From Clostridium frigoris (GTDB lineage Bacteria; Bacillota; Clostridia; Clostridiales; Clostridiaceae): DNA of 33,887 bases. The stretch is from contig NZ_JAHLDV010000038.1 in assembly GCF_018861865.1 (NCBI RefSeq), forward strand, positions 1 to 33,887. The letters run 5' to 3'. Every line of letters starts with the position of its first letter. The stretch's first letter is position 1. This document shows, one piece after another, positions 16,081-23,727 of the stretch. The notes below the pieces were generated by a model. That model was not told where the DNA came from, ran no database searches, and was given only the letters and a program-made list of their open reading frames with translations. Made by a program: the position numbers and the translations under genes.

Positions 16081-16544
16081 ATAAAAAGCCTACTAATGAA
16101 GTAAGTAAAGAAAATGAGATAGACATTAAAGCCGAGGAAAAGAGATTATACATTGAATACAAGAAAAAACTTTTGGAGCTTCGAAAAGTTAAAAAGGAAA
16201 AAGAAGCAGTGGGTCAAGTATTCACAAAAGGATTGTTACCTTTGTATGTATTGTATACTCTAAGTCTCGGAGAAACTAATGGGAACGATATATCTCATAA
16301 GATAGGCGAAAGAACAGATGGTCATTGGATTCCTAGTACAGGCGGAATATATCCTCTATTAAAAAAGTTAGAAAAAGAAAAACTAGTAGTTGGAGAGTGG
16401 AATGAATCTAAAAAAGTACAGAAAATTTACAAAATCACAGAGCAAGGTAGAAACGAGCTTGAAAATAAGAAATACTTACTGCAAGATAAGATTGAGGAAG
16501 CGTTAGAAGTATTTAAAATTATTTATAGTGATTTGTATAATTAA
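16062..16544 (+). CDS. PadR family transcriptional regulator
   Basis: A 160-residue protein. An acidic/basic N-terminal extension (1-50, coiled-coil-like KKKLLELRKVKKEKEA) precedes the winged-helix PadR domain (FTKGLLPLYVLYTLSLGETNG, the WIPSTGGIYPLLKKLEKE recognition region, then a KIYKITEQGRNEL wing). It starts at TTG 16062, with AGGA five bases upstream, overlapping degV. PadR proteins repress genes until a small molecule binds; the palindrome at 15164 is its likely site. The stop codon lies inside the start of an R2 repeat. The long N-terminal extension is unusual for PadR. Confidence 0.85.
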   Translation: MHRRTLDKKPTNEVSKENEIDIKAEEKRLYIEYKKKLLELRKVKKEKEAVGQVFTKGLLPLYVLYTLSLGETNGNDISHKIGERTDGHWIPSTGGIYPLLKKLEKEKLVVGEWNESKKVQKIYKITEQGRNELENKKYLLQDKIEEALEVFKIIYSDLYN

Positions 16545-16676
16545 ATCATCTCCTGTGGAGCTGAAAATTAACAACTTTGGAAGCAGATTTAGACTGCCAC
16601 CAAAGCAATTTTACTGGGCTAGACAATTGCCACTTATAGAAGATGGCAGACTTGAAGCTTCCAAAATGTTGTTAAA
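16541..16676 (+). repeat. R2 repeat, copy A
   Basis: A 136-base element, about 93 percent identical to 29831-29967 (8 substitutions and 1 indel by hand). It opens with a small hairpin (CTCC-TGT-GGAG). Its main body has inverted ends: TTAACAACTTTGGAAGC (16568-16584) faces GCTTCCAAAATGTTGTTAA (16657-16675). Inside are further pairing segments (CTGCCA with TGGCAG, CAATT with AATTG). It may be a miniature mobile element or a structured RNA. It supplies the TAA stop of padR. Confidence 0.85.
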
Positions 16677-16680
16677 ACAT

Positions 16681-16723
16681 AAAGGGTTGTAGGTGAATTA
16701 TAATAGATTCATCTGCAACCTTT
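16681..16723 (+). terminator. Hairpin after R2 copy A
   Basis: AAAGGGTTGTAGGTGAA pairs with TTCATCTGCAACCTTT around a short AT loop. No strong T run follows, so it may be a weak terminator or an mRNA-stabilising structure at the end of the degV-padR transcript. Confidence 0.5.
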
Positions 16724-16883
16724 AGTTGTAGAAAAACAAATTATCTAGCACTTAATGTTGCTACGAGAATTGTCGCCAGGAATAGAATATGATATTATCA
16801 AATGTGAAAGAGATATTAATATGATGATAATATATAGTAAGATTGTAAATAAATATGCTAGTGCAGGAAAAGAGGAATAGACT
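16724..16883 (+). other. Gap before the LacI-type regulator, with a candidate promoter and a small open frame
   Basis: TTGTCG (16770-16775) and TATTAT (16793-16798), 17 bases apart, could be the promoter of the regulator. A 41-codon open frame (16755-16880) crosses the region but has no ribosome binding site and no family I recognise. It may be chance or a gene remnant. Confidence 0.3.
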
Positions 16884-17867
16884 TTGGCAAATATGAATGA
16901 TGTTGCAAAAAGAGCGAATGTTTCTAGAGGAACCGTTTCAAATTATATTAATAATGTGAGAATAAAAGAAGCTTCCCGTATTAAGGTAGAAGAAGCTATT
17001 AAAGAATTAGCCTATATACCTGATGTAGGTGCACGAGAATTTAAAACAAATAAATCTAGTAATGTAGTGTTTATTTTACCTACTGTTTGGAATCCGTTTT
17101 TTTCAGAGTTAACTTACCAATTGCAAATTAAATTAAAAGAAAAAGGTATGAAATTGATATTATGTAATTCACAAGATGATTATCGTGCAGAAATAGAATA
17201 TCTTGAAATCGCCCAACAAAACAAAGTTTTTGGTATTATTTCAATATCTTATAGTGACATTATGCCTTACCTAACTTCTAAAATACCATATGTCGCTATT
17301 GAGCGTTACTATAATGAGGATATTCCGTATGTGACAAGTGACAATGAAGGTGGGGGTAAAATGGCTGTAAACGAACTAATAAAAAAAGGTTGCCAAAAAC
17401 TTCTTCATGTAACGAGACAAGTGGATGGTAATAATGCTTTAATAGCTAGAAAAAAAGGTTTTGAAGAAGCTTGTAAAGAACAAAATGCGGATTATGAAAT
17501 ATTTAATCCAAAGACTTCTTCTGCAGCATTTCACGAGGATATAGCTATATTTTTGAAAGAAGCGTTTAACAAAGGCAAACAATTTGATGGTATATTTTGT
17601 GCTACAGATCGTTATGCAAGTTATTGCCAAGATGCATTGAGTGATATGGGAATTGATATTCCAGAGGATGTTCAAATAATTGGTTTTGATGGATCTCAAA
17701 GCTATGCAACAGAAAAGTTGAAAATATCAACTATTCGTCAGCCTGTTGAGAAAATTGCACAAGAGGCGGTTAATCTTCTAATTGCTGTTGTTAATAAAGA
17801 TAAACAACAGAATAGTATAGTACTCCCTGTAACATTTCTTGATTTAAAAACTACTAAATCTAACTAA
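16884..17867 (+). CDS. scrR: LacI family regulator of the sucrose genes
   Basis: A 327-residue repressor. Residues 1-25 are the LacI helix-turn-helix (NMNDVAKRANVSRGTVSNYI). The hinge region and a periplasmic-binding-protein-like effector domain follow (VVFILPTVWNPFFSELTYQL, GIISISY, TSDNEGGGKMAVNELI, FDGIFCATDRYASYCQDAL, IIGFDGS, STIRQPVEKIAQEAV). It starts at TTG 16884 with AGAGG eight bases upstream. It lies directly before the PTS and hydrolase genes, in the same direction but with its own terminator. The effector is probably a sucrose or fructose phosphate, by analogy with ScrR/SacR; the gene symbol rests on context. Confidence 0.88.
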   Translation: MANMNDVAKRANVSRGTVSNYINNVRIKEASRIKVEEAIKELAYIPDVGAREFKTNKSSNVVFILPTVWNPFFSELTYQLQIKLKEKGMKLILCNSQDDYRAEIEYLEIAQQNKVFGIISISYSDIMPYLTSKIPYVAIERYYNEDIPYVTSDNEGGGKMAVNELIKKGCQKLLHVTRQVDGNNALIARKKGFEEACKEQNADYEIFNPKTSSAAFHEDIAIFLKEAFNKGKQFDGIFCATDRYASYCQDALSDMGIDIPEDVQIIGFDGSQSYATEKLKISTIRQPVEKIAQEAVNLLIAVVNKDKQQNSIVLPVTFLDLKTTKSN

Positions 17868-17887
17868 AATATTTATGGAAAGCTATG

Positions 17888-17930
17888 AAGATTGGTTGAT
17901 GATTTGATTATCGGACAATCTTTTTTTTGA
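17888..17930 (+). terminator. Intrinsic terminator after scrR
   Basis: AAGATTG (17888-17894) pairs with CAATCTT (17916-17922) and runs into eight T. It separates the regulator transcript from the PTS operon. Confidence 0.75.
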
Positions 17931-17987
17931 GCTGTTTTTTAAATTAAAGTGGAAAAATTTCTGTAAAAAAAAGATGTAATAATAAAA

Positions 17988-18001
17988 TGAATTCGTTTTC
18001 A
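17988..18001 (-). promoter_or_regulatory. Catabolite-responsive element (cre)
   Basis: On the minus strand TGAAAACGAATTCA fits the relaxed cre pattern TGNAANCGNWNNCW completely. It lies ten bases upstream of the -35 of the PTS promoter. CcpA bound here would be expected to affect transcription in the presence of preferred sugars. Confidence 0.55.
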
Positions 18002-18010
18002 AAAAAAGTG

Positions 18011-18065
18011 TTGCATTTTAGAAAAAATTACATTATAATGAAATTGACATATATGGAACGTTCCA
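18011..18065 (+). promoter_or_regulatory. Sucrose PTS promoter and LacI-type operator
   Basis: TTGCAT (18011-18016) and a perfect TATAAT (18034-18039) are 17 bases apart. The perfect palindrome TGGAACGTTCCA with a central CG (18054-18065) lies just downstream, over the first transcribed bases. It is typical of LacI/ScrR operators and is the probable target of the adjacent repressor. Confidence 0.75.
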
Positions 18066-18071
18066 AATAAA

Positions 18072-18170
18072 TAACAAATAATAGATAAGTAACAAATAAT
18101 AGATAAATAACAAGTAACAAGTAACACGTAACACGTAACAAGCAAATAACAAATAACAAATAACAAATAA
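18072..18170 (+). repeat. Heptanucleotide repeat array in the scrA leader
   Basis: The 5' leader is made almost wholly of short repeats. Two 18-base units (TAACAAATAATAGATAAG and a close copy) are followed by eight heptamers of the form TAACANN (TAACAAG, TAACACG and TAACAAA types). A minus-strand open frame over it is low-complexity and not a gene. Confidence 0.85.
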
Positions 18171-18191
18171 ATAATGTTAAGGGGTGTAGAT

Positions 18192-19613
18192 ATGGATTAT
18201 AAAAAAATTGCAAGAGAAGTTTTAGAAAATGTTGGAGGGAAAGATAATATAGCAAGCGCTGCTCATTGCGTTACTAGACTTCGCCTAGTGTTAAAAGATA
18301 CAACAAAATGTGATAAAACAGTAATTGAAAATATTGAAGGAGCAAAGGGGGTTTTCTTTAATAGTGGTCAATTGCACGTGGTTTTTGGAACTGGTTTAGT
18401 AGACATGGTTTATGCGGCATTTATTGAAGAAGCAGGGATAAAAGAATCTTCTTTAGAGGATGTTAAAATAGAAGGTAAGAAAAATGGTGGAAAATTAAAA
18501 GAAATGTTTAAAGCTTTTTCAGATATTTTTGTTGCCTTGATTCCAGGAATTGTTGGTTGTGCTATGATATTAGGTCTTCGTGCAATTCTTATGACGAGTG
18601 GATTATTCGGTTTAGAAACAACTTTAGCTAAAACTTACAAATGGGCTAGCGATCTATCTTCGTTTTTTAATATTATTGCAACTGGCTTAAATTTCTTACC
18701 AGTATTTATTATGTATTCAGCCACAAAAAGATTTGGTGGAAATCCAGTTTTAGGTATTATTATAGGTTTAGTCCTTATTCATCCTGAATTAGGAAATCGT
18801 TTTGACTTTTTACAAGGAAAATTGCCTGATGTGAGTTATTGGAACTTTTTTGGAATAAATATTCCTGAAGTAGCCTTCCAAGGTGGCGTTTTTCCAGCTA
18901 TCCTAACTTCTCTATTTTTAGCGAAGTTTGAAAAATTTCTTACTAAACGAGTACCACAGATATTATCCTTTATTTTAGTACCAACGTTAACAATTATTGT
19001 TTCAGCAGCTGCACTCTTCTTAGTTTTTGGACCTTTAGGAGATGTTATTGCATCAGGTTTAGGTTTTGTTATTGAGTTATTATATATAAAAGGTGGAGTT
19101 GTAGGAGCGTTTGTTTTTGCTGCAGTTTTACAACCACTGGTAATAACAGGTACACATCATGCTATTGGTGGTATAGAAGCTCAATTGATTGCCAGTACTG
19201 GTTTTAATTATATACAACCTTTGTGGGCAGTATCAATTATTGCTCAAGGTGGAGCTTGCGTAGGTATGTTTTTACTAGCAAAGAAAAAATCAAAAAGAAG
19301 AGAAATAGCAATATCTAGTTTTATACCAACACTAGTAGGCGTTTCAGAACCCGCTATTTTCGCCGTAAACATTAAAGATTCGATTATCCCTTTTGCTTGT
19401 GCGGTACTTGGTGCAGGGTTTGGTGGAGCTTATATGAGAATATTTAGTGTAAAGGCTCTTGGTTTTGGATTAACGGGTATTCCGGGTGTGACTATTGTAA
19501 ATCCTCCTGTTATGATTCATTACGTTATTGGAAATATAGTTGCCTTTTCATTGACTATACTTTTCATAATAATTTACGATAAATTAAAAGGAGTACCAGG
19601 GGCACATGAATAA
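18192..19613 (+). CDS. scrA: PTS sucrose-family transporter, EIIBC
   Basis: A 473-residue permease. The EIIB domain (1-90) has the phosphorylated cysteine Cys26 in SAAHCVTRLRL. The EIIC domain follows from about residue 100, with some ten hydrophobic helices and family blocks IPGIVGCAMILGL, GIIIGLVLIHPELGNRFDF, QPLVITGTHHAIGGIEAQLIA and PTLVGVSEPAIFAVN. No EIIA domain is attached, so it should borrow a glucose-type EIIA. Uptake would deliver sucrose-6-phosphate. The ATG at 18192 has AAGGGG seven bases upstream; an in-frame ATG at 18174 lies before that site. Its end overlaps scrB by eight bases. Confidence 0.93.
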   Translation: MDYKKIAREVLENVGGKDNIASAAHCVTRLRLVLKDTTKCDKTVIENIEGAKGVFFNSGQLHVVFGTGLVDMVYAAFIEEAGIKESSLEDVKIEGKKNGGKLKEMFKAFSDIFVALIPGIVGCAMILGLRAILMTSGLFGLETTLAKTYKWASDLSSFFNIIATGLNFLPVFIMYSATKRFGGNPVLGIIIGLVLIHPELGNRFDFLQGKLPDVSYWNFFGINIPEVAFQGGVFPAILTSLFLAKFEKFLTKRVPQILSFILVPTLTIIVSAAALFLVFGPLGDVIASGLGFVIELLYIKGGVVGAFVFAAVLQPLVITGTHHAIGGIEAQLIASTGFNYIQPLWAVSIIAQGGACVGMFLLAKKKSKRREIAISSFIPTLVGVSEPAIFAVNIKDSIIPFACAVLGAGFGGAYMRIFSVKALGFGLTGIPGVTIVNPPVMIHYVIGNIVAFSLTILFIIIYDKLKGVPGAHE

Positions 19614-21075
19614 GATAATTTATAAAAATAAAATGGAATTTCAAAAATTTGAGACTTACACATATGTGGAGGATAAACATGTATCTTATTTAAAACAATT
19701 AGAAGATTTTGTGCAAAAAAGTTCTTTTTTACCTCACTATCATCTTTATCCAAAAACAGGATTGATGAATGACCCCAATGGACTTGCTTATTTTAACAAG
19801 CAATACCAGTTTTTCTATCAGTGGTTTCCACTAGAACCTCATCACGGCATGAAGCATTGGGGACATTATAAATCAAGTGATTTGGTTCATTGGGAAGATA
19901 AAAAAATTGCACTTATTCCTGATGAAGAGTATGAAAAAAATGGTTGCTACTCTGGTAATTCCATTGAAAAAGACGGGTTATTGTATCTATTTTATACCGC
20001 AAATTACAAAACGCCTCAAGGTAAAATTCCTAAACAAGCAGTGGCCATTATGGATAAAGTAGGTGTTATTCAAAAGTCGAAAAAAAATCCGATTATTGAT
20101 GGAGCGCCAGAAGGAATGTCGGGTGAAATACGAGATCCATTCGTGTTTAAGCGAGATGGAAGTTATTATATGTTGTTAGGTGCAAAAGATGAGCATGAGG
20201 TAGGTCAGTTATTGCTTTATACTAGTCAGGATTTAATTGATTGGGTATATCAAGGAATTATTTCTCTTCCAATTGATAAAGGTTATATGCTGGAATGTCC
20301 GAGTCTCATTCAAGTTGAAGGAAAAGATGTCTTAATTGTTTCAGTAATGGGACTTGAAAAAGAAGAAACTCGTTATCAAAATCAATTTTCTACGATATAC
20401 TTGGTTGGAAAATTAGATATATCAAATAAAGTTTTTTATGAGGAATATAGTGATGAAGTGGATTCAGGATTTGATTTTTATGCTTCGCAAGCATTTTATG
20501 GTAAGAATAATGTTCCTATGATGGTGGCGTGGTTTGGATGTGGGCAGCAAGAACTTCCATCGGATAAAGATATGTGGAAACATGGATTAACTATGCCATA
20601 TGAATTAAAATTAAAACAAAATCGATTAACTCATTTCGTTGCTTCTGAGTTACTGGAACAATTTAAAAAGAAACAAAGCTTCCATAATGAAAAGATAACG
20701 ACGAAGTCTAATACCTATCACCTTAGTTTTGAAGTTTGTAATCATAAAGATGAAATGTCAATTAAATTTGGTTATTTAAAAGACTATTGGGAATTGAAAT
20801 TCGATTTTAACAGGGACCATATTTCTGTGGATCGATCTAATTTGGACATTCCTGTGGATGTACAAAATGGGAAAATTAGAAAAACTAAAGGATTAAATAA
20901 AAATAGATATCAAGTTGATGTATTTGTTGATAATAGTTTTGTAGAGATCTTTATAAATGAAGGTGAAAAATCATTTGCTTTTCGTGCATTTAACATGACC
21001 ACCCAGCACCATGACGTCATCTTTGGATGGGAAGCTATAGGTGAAATTGCTTACTATCAAGCGGTTGGGTTCTAA
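19606..21075 (+). CDS. scrB: Sucrose-6-phosphate hydrolase (GH32)
   Basis: A 489-residue cytoplasmic glycoside hydrolase family 32 enzyme that splits sucrose-6-phosphate into glucose-6-phosphate and fructose. The three catalytic acids are present: Asp56 in LMNDPNGL (nucleophile), Asp177 in EIRDPFVF (transition-state stabiliser) and Glu230 in LECPSL (acid/base). The C-terminal beta-sandwich follows, with FVEIFINEGEKSFAFRAF. There is no signal peptide. The ATG at 19606 overlaps the scrA stop, indicating translational coupling. No fructokinase gene is present nearby. Confidence 0.94.
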   Translation: MNKIIYKNKMEFQKFETYTYVEDKHVSYLKQLEDFVQKSSFLPHYHLYPKTGLMNDPNGLAYFNKQYQFFYQWFPLEPHHGMKHWGHYKSSDLVHWEDKKIALIPDEEYEKNGCYSGNSIEKDGLLYLFYTANYKTPQGKIPKQAVAIMDKVGVIQKSKKNPIIDGAPEGMSGEIRDPFVFKRDGSYYMLLGAKDEHEVGQLLLYTSQDLIDWVYQGIISLPIDKGYMLECPSLIQVEGKDVLIVSVMGLEKEETRYQNQFSTIYLVGKLDISNKVFYEEYSDEVDSGFDFYASQAFYGKNNVPMMVAWFGCGQQELPSDKDMWKHGLTMPYELKLKQNRLTHFVASELLEQFKKKQSFHNEKITTKSNTYHLSFEVCNHKDEMSIKFGYLKDYWELKFDFNRDHISVDRSNLDIPVDVQNGKIRKTKGLNKNRYQVDVFVDNSFVEIFINEGEKSFAFRAFNMTTQHHDVIFGWEAIGEIAYYQAVGF

Positions 21076-21164
21076 AATAAGGATTAGAATGTGGTATGGA
21101 CGGGCAACTAAAAAGGTAATAATGGTGAAAATCTTGAATAAGTTTCTGAAAGGAGTTTACAGTG

Positions 21165-23501
21165 ATGAAAAAGAAATTGATGATTTTAACCTTATCGGTT
21201 GTAATCGTCATTACTACATTGATACTTATGACGAGCTATTCATTTGCAACTACTTACGGTGAAAAATACCGTGGACAATTTCACTTTAGTCCATCTTCTG
21301 GTTGGATAGGAGATGTATGTGGTTCTCTTTATTATCAGGGTAAGTATCATATGTTTTGGTGGGGGAAGGCAACATCCACAGATCTAGTTCATTATGATGA
21401 GGAAACTTTGAACGCAATGACTGGCGAGCCTCAAGGAAATCAATATTGGACGGGAAGTACTGTGGTGGATAAAAACAATACTGCTTCTTTTGGAGCAAAT
21501 ACTATGATACCTATTTATACAATGGGTGGTGGATCAATACAAAAACAGGGGATTTCTTATAGCACCAGCAACGCATATACTTCATTTCAATATAACAGCG
21601 CAAACCCAGTTTTAGATATAGGAAACTCGGATTTTCGCGATCCTACTGTATTTTGGTATGAGCCTTCATCAAAATGGATTATGACTGTATCTTTGGCAGC
21701 AGAAAAGAAAATACAGTTCTATTCTTCTACAAACTTAAAAGATTGGACATGGATGAGCGACTTCGGTCCAATAGGAGCACAGGAAGGTGTATGGGAGTGT
21801 CCAGATATGTTCCAGGTTTCCCTTGATGGAAATGTGAACAATAAGAAATGGGTCATGGTTATTAGCGTAGGCCCCAACCTTGAACAATATTTTATTGGAG
21901 ATTTTAATGGCACAACTTTTATCCCCGATTCCCAGACAATGAATTATTTAAATCAAGGAACTGGATTAGATGGTTCCTTGTACATGGGTTTTGATGGAAG
22001 CGATTATGGCTCATGGGCCGCGACTGGTAATGCTTTTGGAACAGCACCTCTAAAGAATGAGGGTCCCGTAAACATAAGAGCTGGGATGGCAACTTCGTGC
22101 ATGACTAGTGACAGTGATACCGGAACATTAACTTCTCCATCATTCACCATAAATAATACAGCTATAAACTTTTTAATAGGGGGTGGTAGTCACCCCGATC
22201 AGACATGTATAAACATGATTGTTGATGGGCAGGTTGTACGTACAGCCACCGGCAATAACTCTGGCATTCTAAAATGGAATGGCTGGGATGTAAGTAAATT
22301 AATCGGAAAGACTGCAACCATTCAAATTGTAGATAATTATACCGGCACAGACTGGGGTCACATAGATATCGACCACATTATGTTCTCAGATATTTTACAT
22401 TCCGAGAACCGTGAACACGCTCTATGGGTTGATTATGGTTCAGATTTTTACGCTTCACGAGCATTTAGGGATTATGATGGAACCCTTACTAACACCACAT
22501 GGCTTGGCTGGACAAATAATTGGGAATATGCAACATCAGTACCGGGTTCCTGGGGACAAGGCCAGTGGTCTATTGCCCGAAATTTAAGCCTTAAAACTTA
22601 TCCTGAAGGTGTTCGCTTAGTACAAAATCCAATTCCCAAGTTACAGTCATTGCGGCAAACACCATCCTCTTTTACGGATAGGACTCTTTCGGCAGGAACA
22701 TTTGCAATACCTGAATTCAAACCGGATAAAAACACATATGAGATTGATGCTACATTTTCAACAACAAACCCAAATAAGTTTGGCTTTAATTTATGTGTTG
22801 GCAGCGGGAGAAAAATTGTAGTAGGGTATGATACAAGAACCTCTTGTATGTATATAGACAGATCCAATTGTACAGATGCTACGATTCCTAATTTTTCAAA
22901 AATACTTTATGCACCAGTTGCACCAGAGGATAATAAGATAAAGATGAGGATATTCGTAGACAAATCGAGCATTGAAGTTTTTGCGAATTCAGGAAAGGCT
23001 GTACTGACGATGCTAACATATCCTGGCGAAGCTCAGACGGGACTTGAAGTGTTTTCTGAAAACGACACAGGGACTAAACTCGATTTTTCAGCATGGATAA
23101 TTAGTTCTATATGGCCTAAAATGGTTACACTAAAGGTAAATGATACGGATCCAGGAGTATTATATAACGGAATATGGAATTATTATACCAATGACAGCAC
23201 TTATTACAACAATGATTGCCATGTGATCAATACAGGTAATGTTCAGTACACATTTAAAGGAACAACAGTAGATTGGTACGGTCTTAAGAATACTGATCTG
23301 GGAATAGCAGATGTATATATTGATGGGGTATTGGACAAATCTGGTATAGATTGCTACAGCACTACCCGTGAAACACAGAAAATGTATAGCAAATCAGGCA
23401 TGTCCAACAGTAGTCATACAATCACGGTTGTAGCAACAGGGTCAAAGAATACAGCATCAAAGGGGATTTCCATTGTGCATGACTACTTTCAAGTTAATTA
23501 A
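21165..23501 (+). CDS. Secreted GH32 fructan hydrolase (levanase-like)
   Basis: A 778-residue exported enzyme. Residues 1-28 form a signal peptide ending SYSFA. The five-bladed GH32 domain has Asp50 in WIGDVCG (the usual WMNDPNG is altered but Asp is kept), Asp159 in FRDPTVFW and Glu211 in WECPDM. A beta-sandwich insert near residues 265-410 (GGSHPDQTCINMIVDG, GWGHIDIDHIMF-like) resembles the extra module of bacterial levanases. The GH32 C-terminal sandwich follows (IFVDKSSIEVFANSG). The last 120 residues are another carbohydrate-binding-like module. AAGGAG precedes the ATG by nine bases. It appears less AT-rich than its neighbours, perhaps a sign of transfer. Levan, inulin or sucrose could be substrates. 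Confidence 0.88.
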   Translation: MKKKLMILTLSVVIVITTLILMTSYSFATTYGEKYRGQFHFSPSSGWIGDVCGSLYYQGKYHMFWWGKATSTDLVHYDEETLNAMTGEPQGNQYWTGSTVVDKNNTASFGANTMIPIYTMGGGSIQKQGISYSTSNAYTSFQYNSANPVLDIGNSDFRDPTVFWYEPSSKWIMTVSLAAEKKIQFYSSTNLKDWTWMSDFGPIGAQEGVWECPDMFQVSLDGNVNNKKWVMVISVGPNLEQYFIGDFNGTTFIPDSQTMNYLNQGTGLDGSLYMGFDGSDYGSWAATGNAFGTAPLKNEGPVNIRAGMATSCMTSDSDTGTLTSPSFTINNTAINFLIGGGSHPDQTCINMIVDGQVVRTATGNNSGILKWNGWDVSKLIGKTATIQIVDNYTGTDWGHIDIDHIMFSDILHSENREHALWVDYGSDFYASRAFRDYDGTLTNTTWLGWTNNWEYATSVPGSWGQGQWSIARNLSLKTYPEGVRLVQNPIPKLQSLRQTPSSFTDRTLSAGTFAIPEFKPDKNTYEIDATFSTTNPNKFGFNLCVGSGRKIVVGYDTRTSCMYIDRSNCTDATIPNFSKILYAPVAPEDNKIKMRIFVDKSSIEVFANSGKAVLTMLTYPGEAQTGLEVFSENDTGTKLDFSAWIISSIWPKMVTLKVNDTDPGVLYNGIWNYYTNDSTYYNNDCHVINTGNVQYTFKGTTVDWYGLKNTDLGIADVYIDGVLDKSGIDCYSTTRETQKMYSKSGMSNSSHTITVVATGSKNTASKGISIVHDYFQVN

Positions 23502-23513
23502 CAATGGCAATTA

Positions 23514-23606
23514 AGTGCTTCATCCCAGGAGGTTTCGGCAACTGCGCAAATATTAAATTCCATGACTGGGGAAATACTTGATATAGGTAATAAATTCAAA
23601 TTATAG
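23514..23606 (+). pseudogene. Remnant of a methyl-accepting chemotaxis protein C-terminus
   Basis: The 30 codons before the stop at 23604 read LSASSQEVSATAQILNSM and end in GNKFKL. This matches the tail of clostridial chemotaxis receptors (SQEVSA...L..M...L......FKL). It has no start or body, and it is in frame with the preceding GH32 stop codon, five codons away. The rest of the receptor gene was probably lost when the sugar genes arrived. Confidence 0.6.
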
Positions 23607-23646
23607 AACTAATTATTATTAATTATTCTCGTTAAATAGTAAATTT

Positions 23647-23667
23647 ATATTTATTGTTAATAAATAT
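23647..23667. promoter_or_regulatory. Perfect AT palindrome upstream of the Ig-like secreted protein
   Basis: ATATTTATT-GTT-AATAAATAT has nine-base arms. It lies about 60 bases before the next start and could be an operator or a hairpin. In such AT-rich sequence chance is possible. Confidence 0.35.
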
Positions 23668-23727
23668 GGCATGTTTATAAATTTTACAATATAATATAAA
23701 TAAAGTAAATATTAGGGAGTGATTAAA

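Noticed and set aside
16541-16676. R2 as a simple transcription terminator
   Set aside because: Copy B lies inside the bacteriocin export operon between coupled genes and lacks a T run, so termination is not its likely general role.
16755-16880. 41-codon open frame before scrR
   Set aside because: No ribosome binding site and no recognisable family. It covers the likely scrR promoter.
18028-18255. Minus-strand frame over the scrA leader
   Set aside because: It is a low-complexity Leu/Tyr/Ile sequence produced by the TAACANN heptamers.
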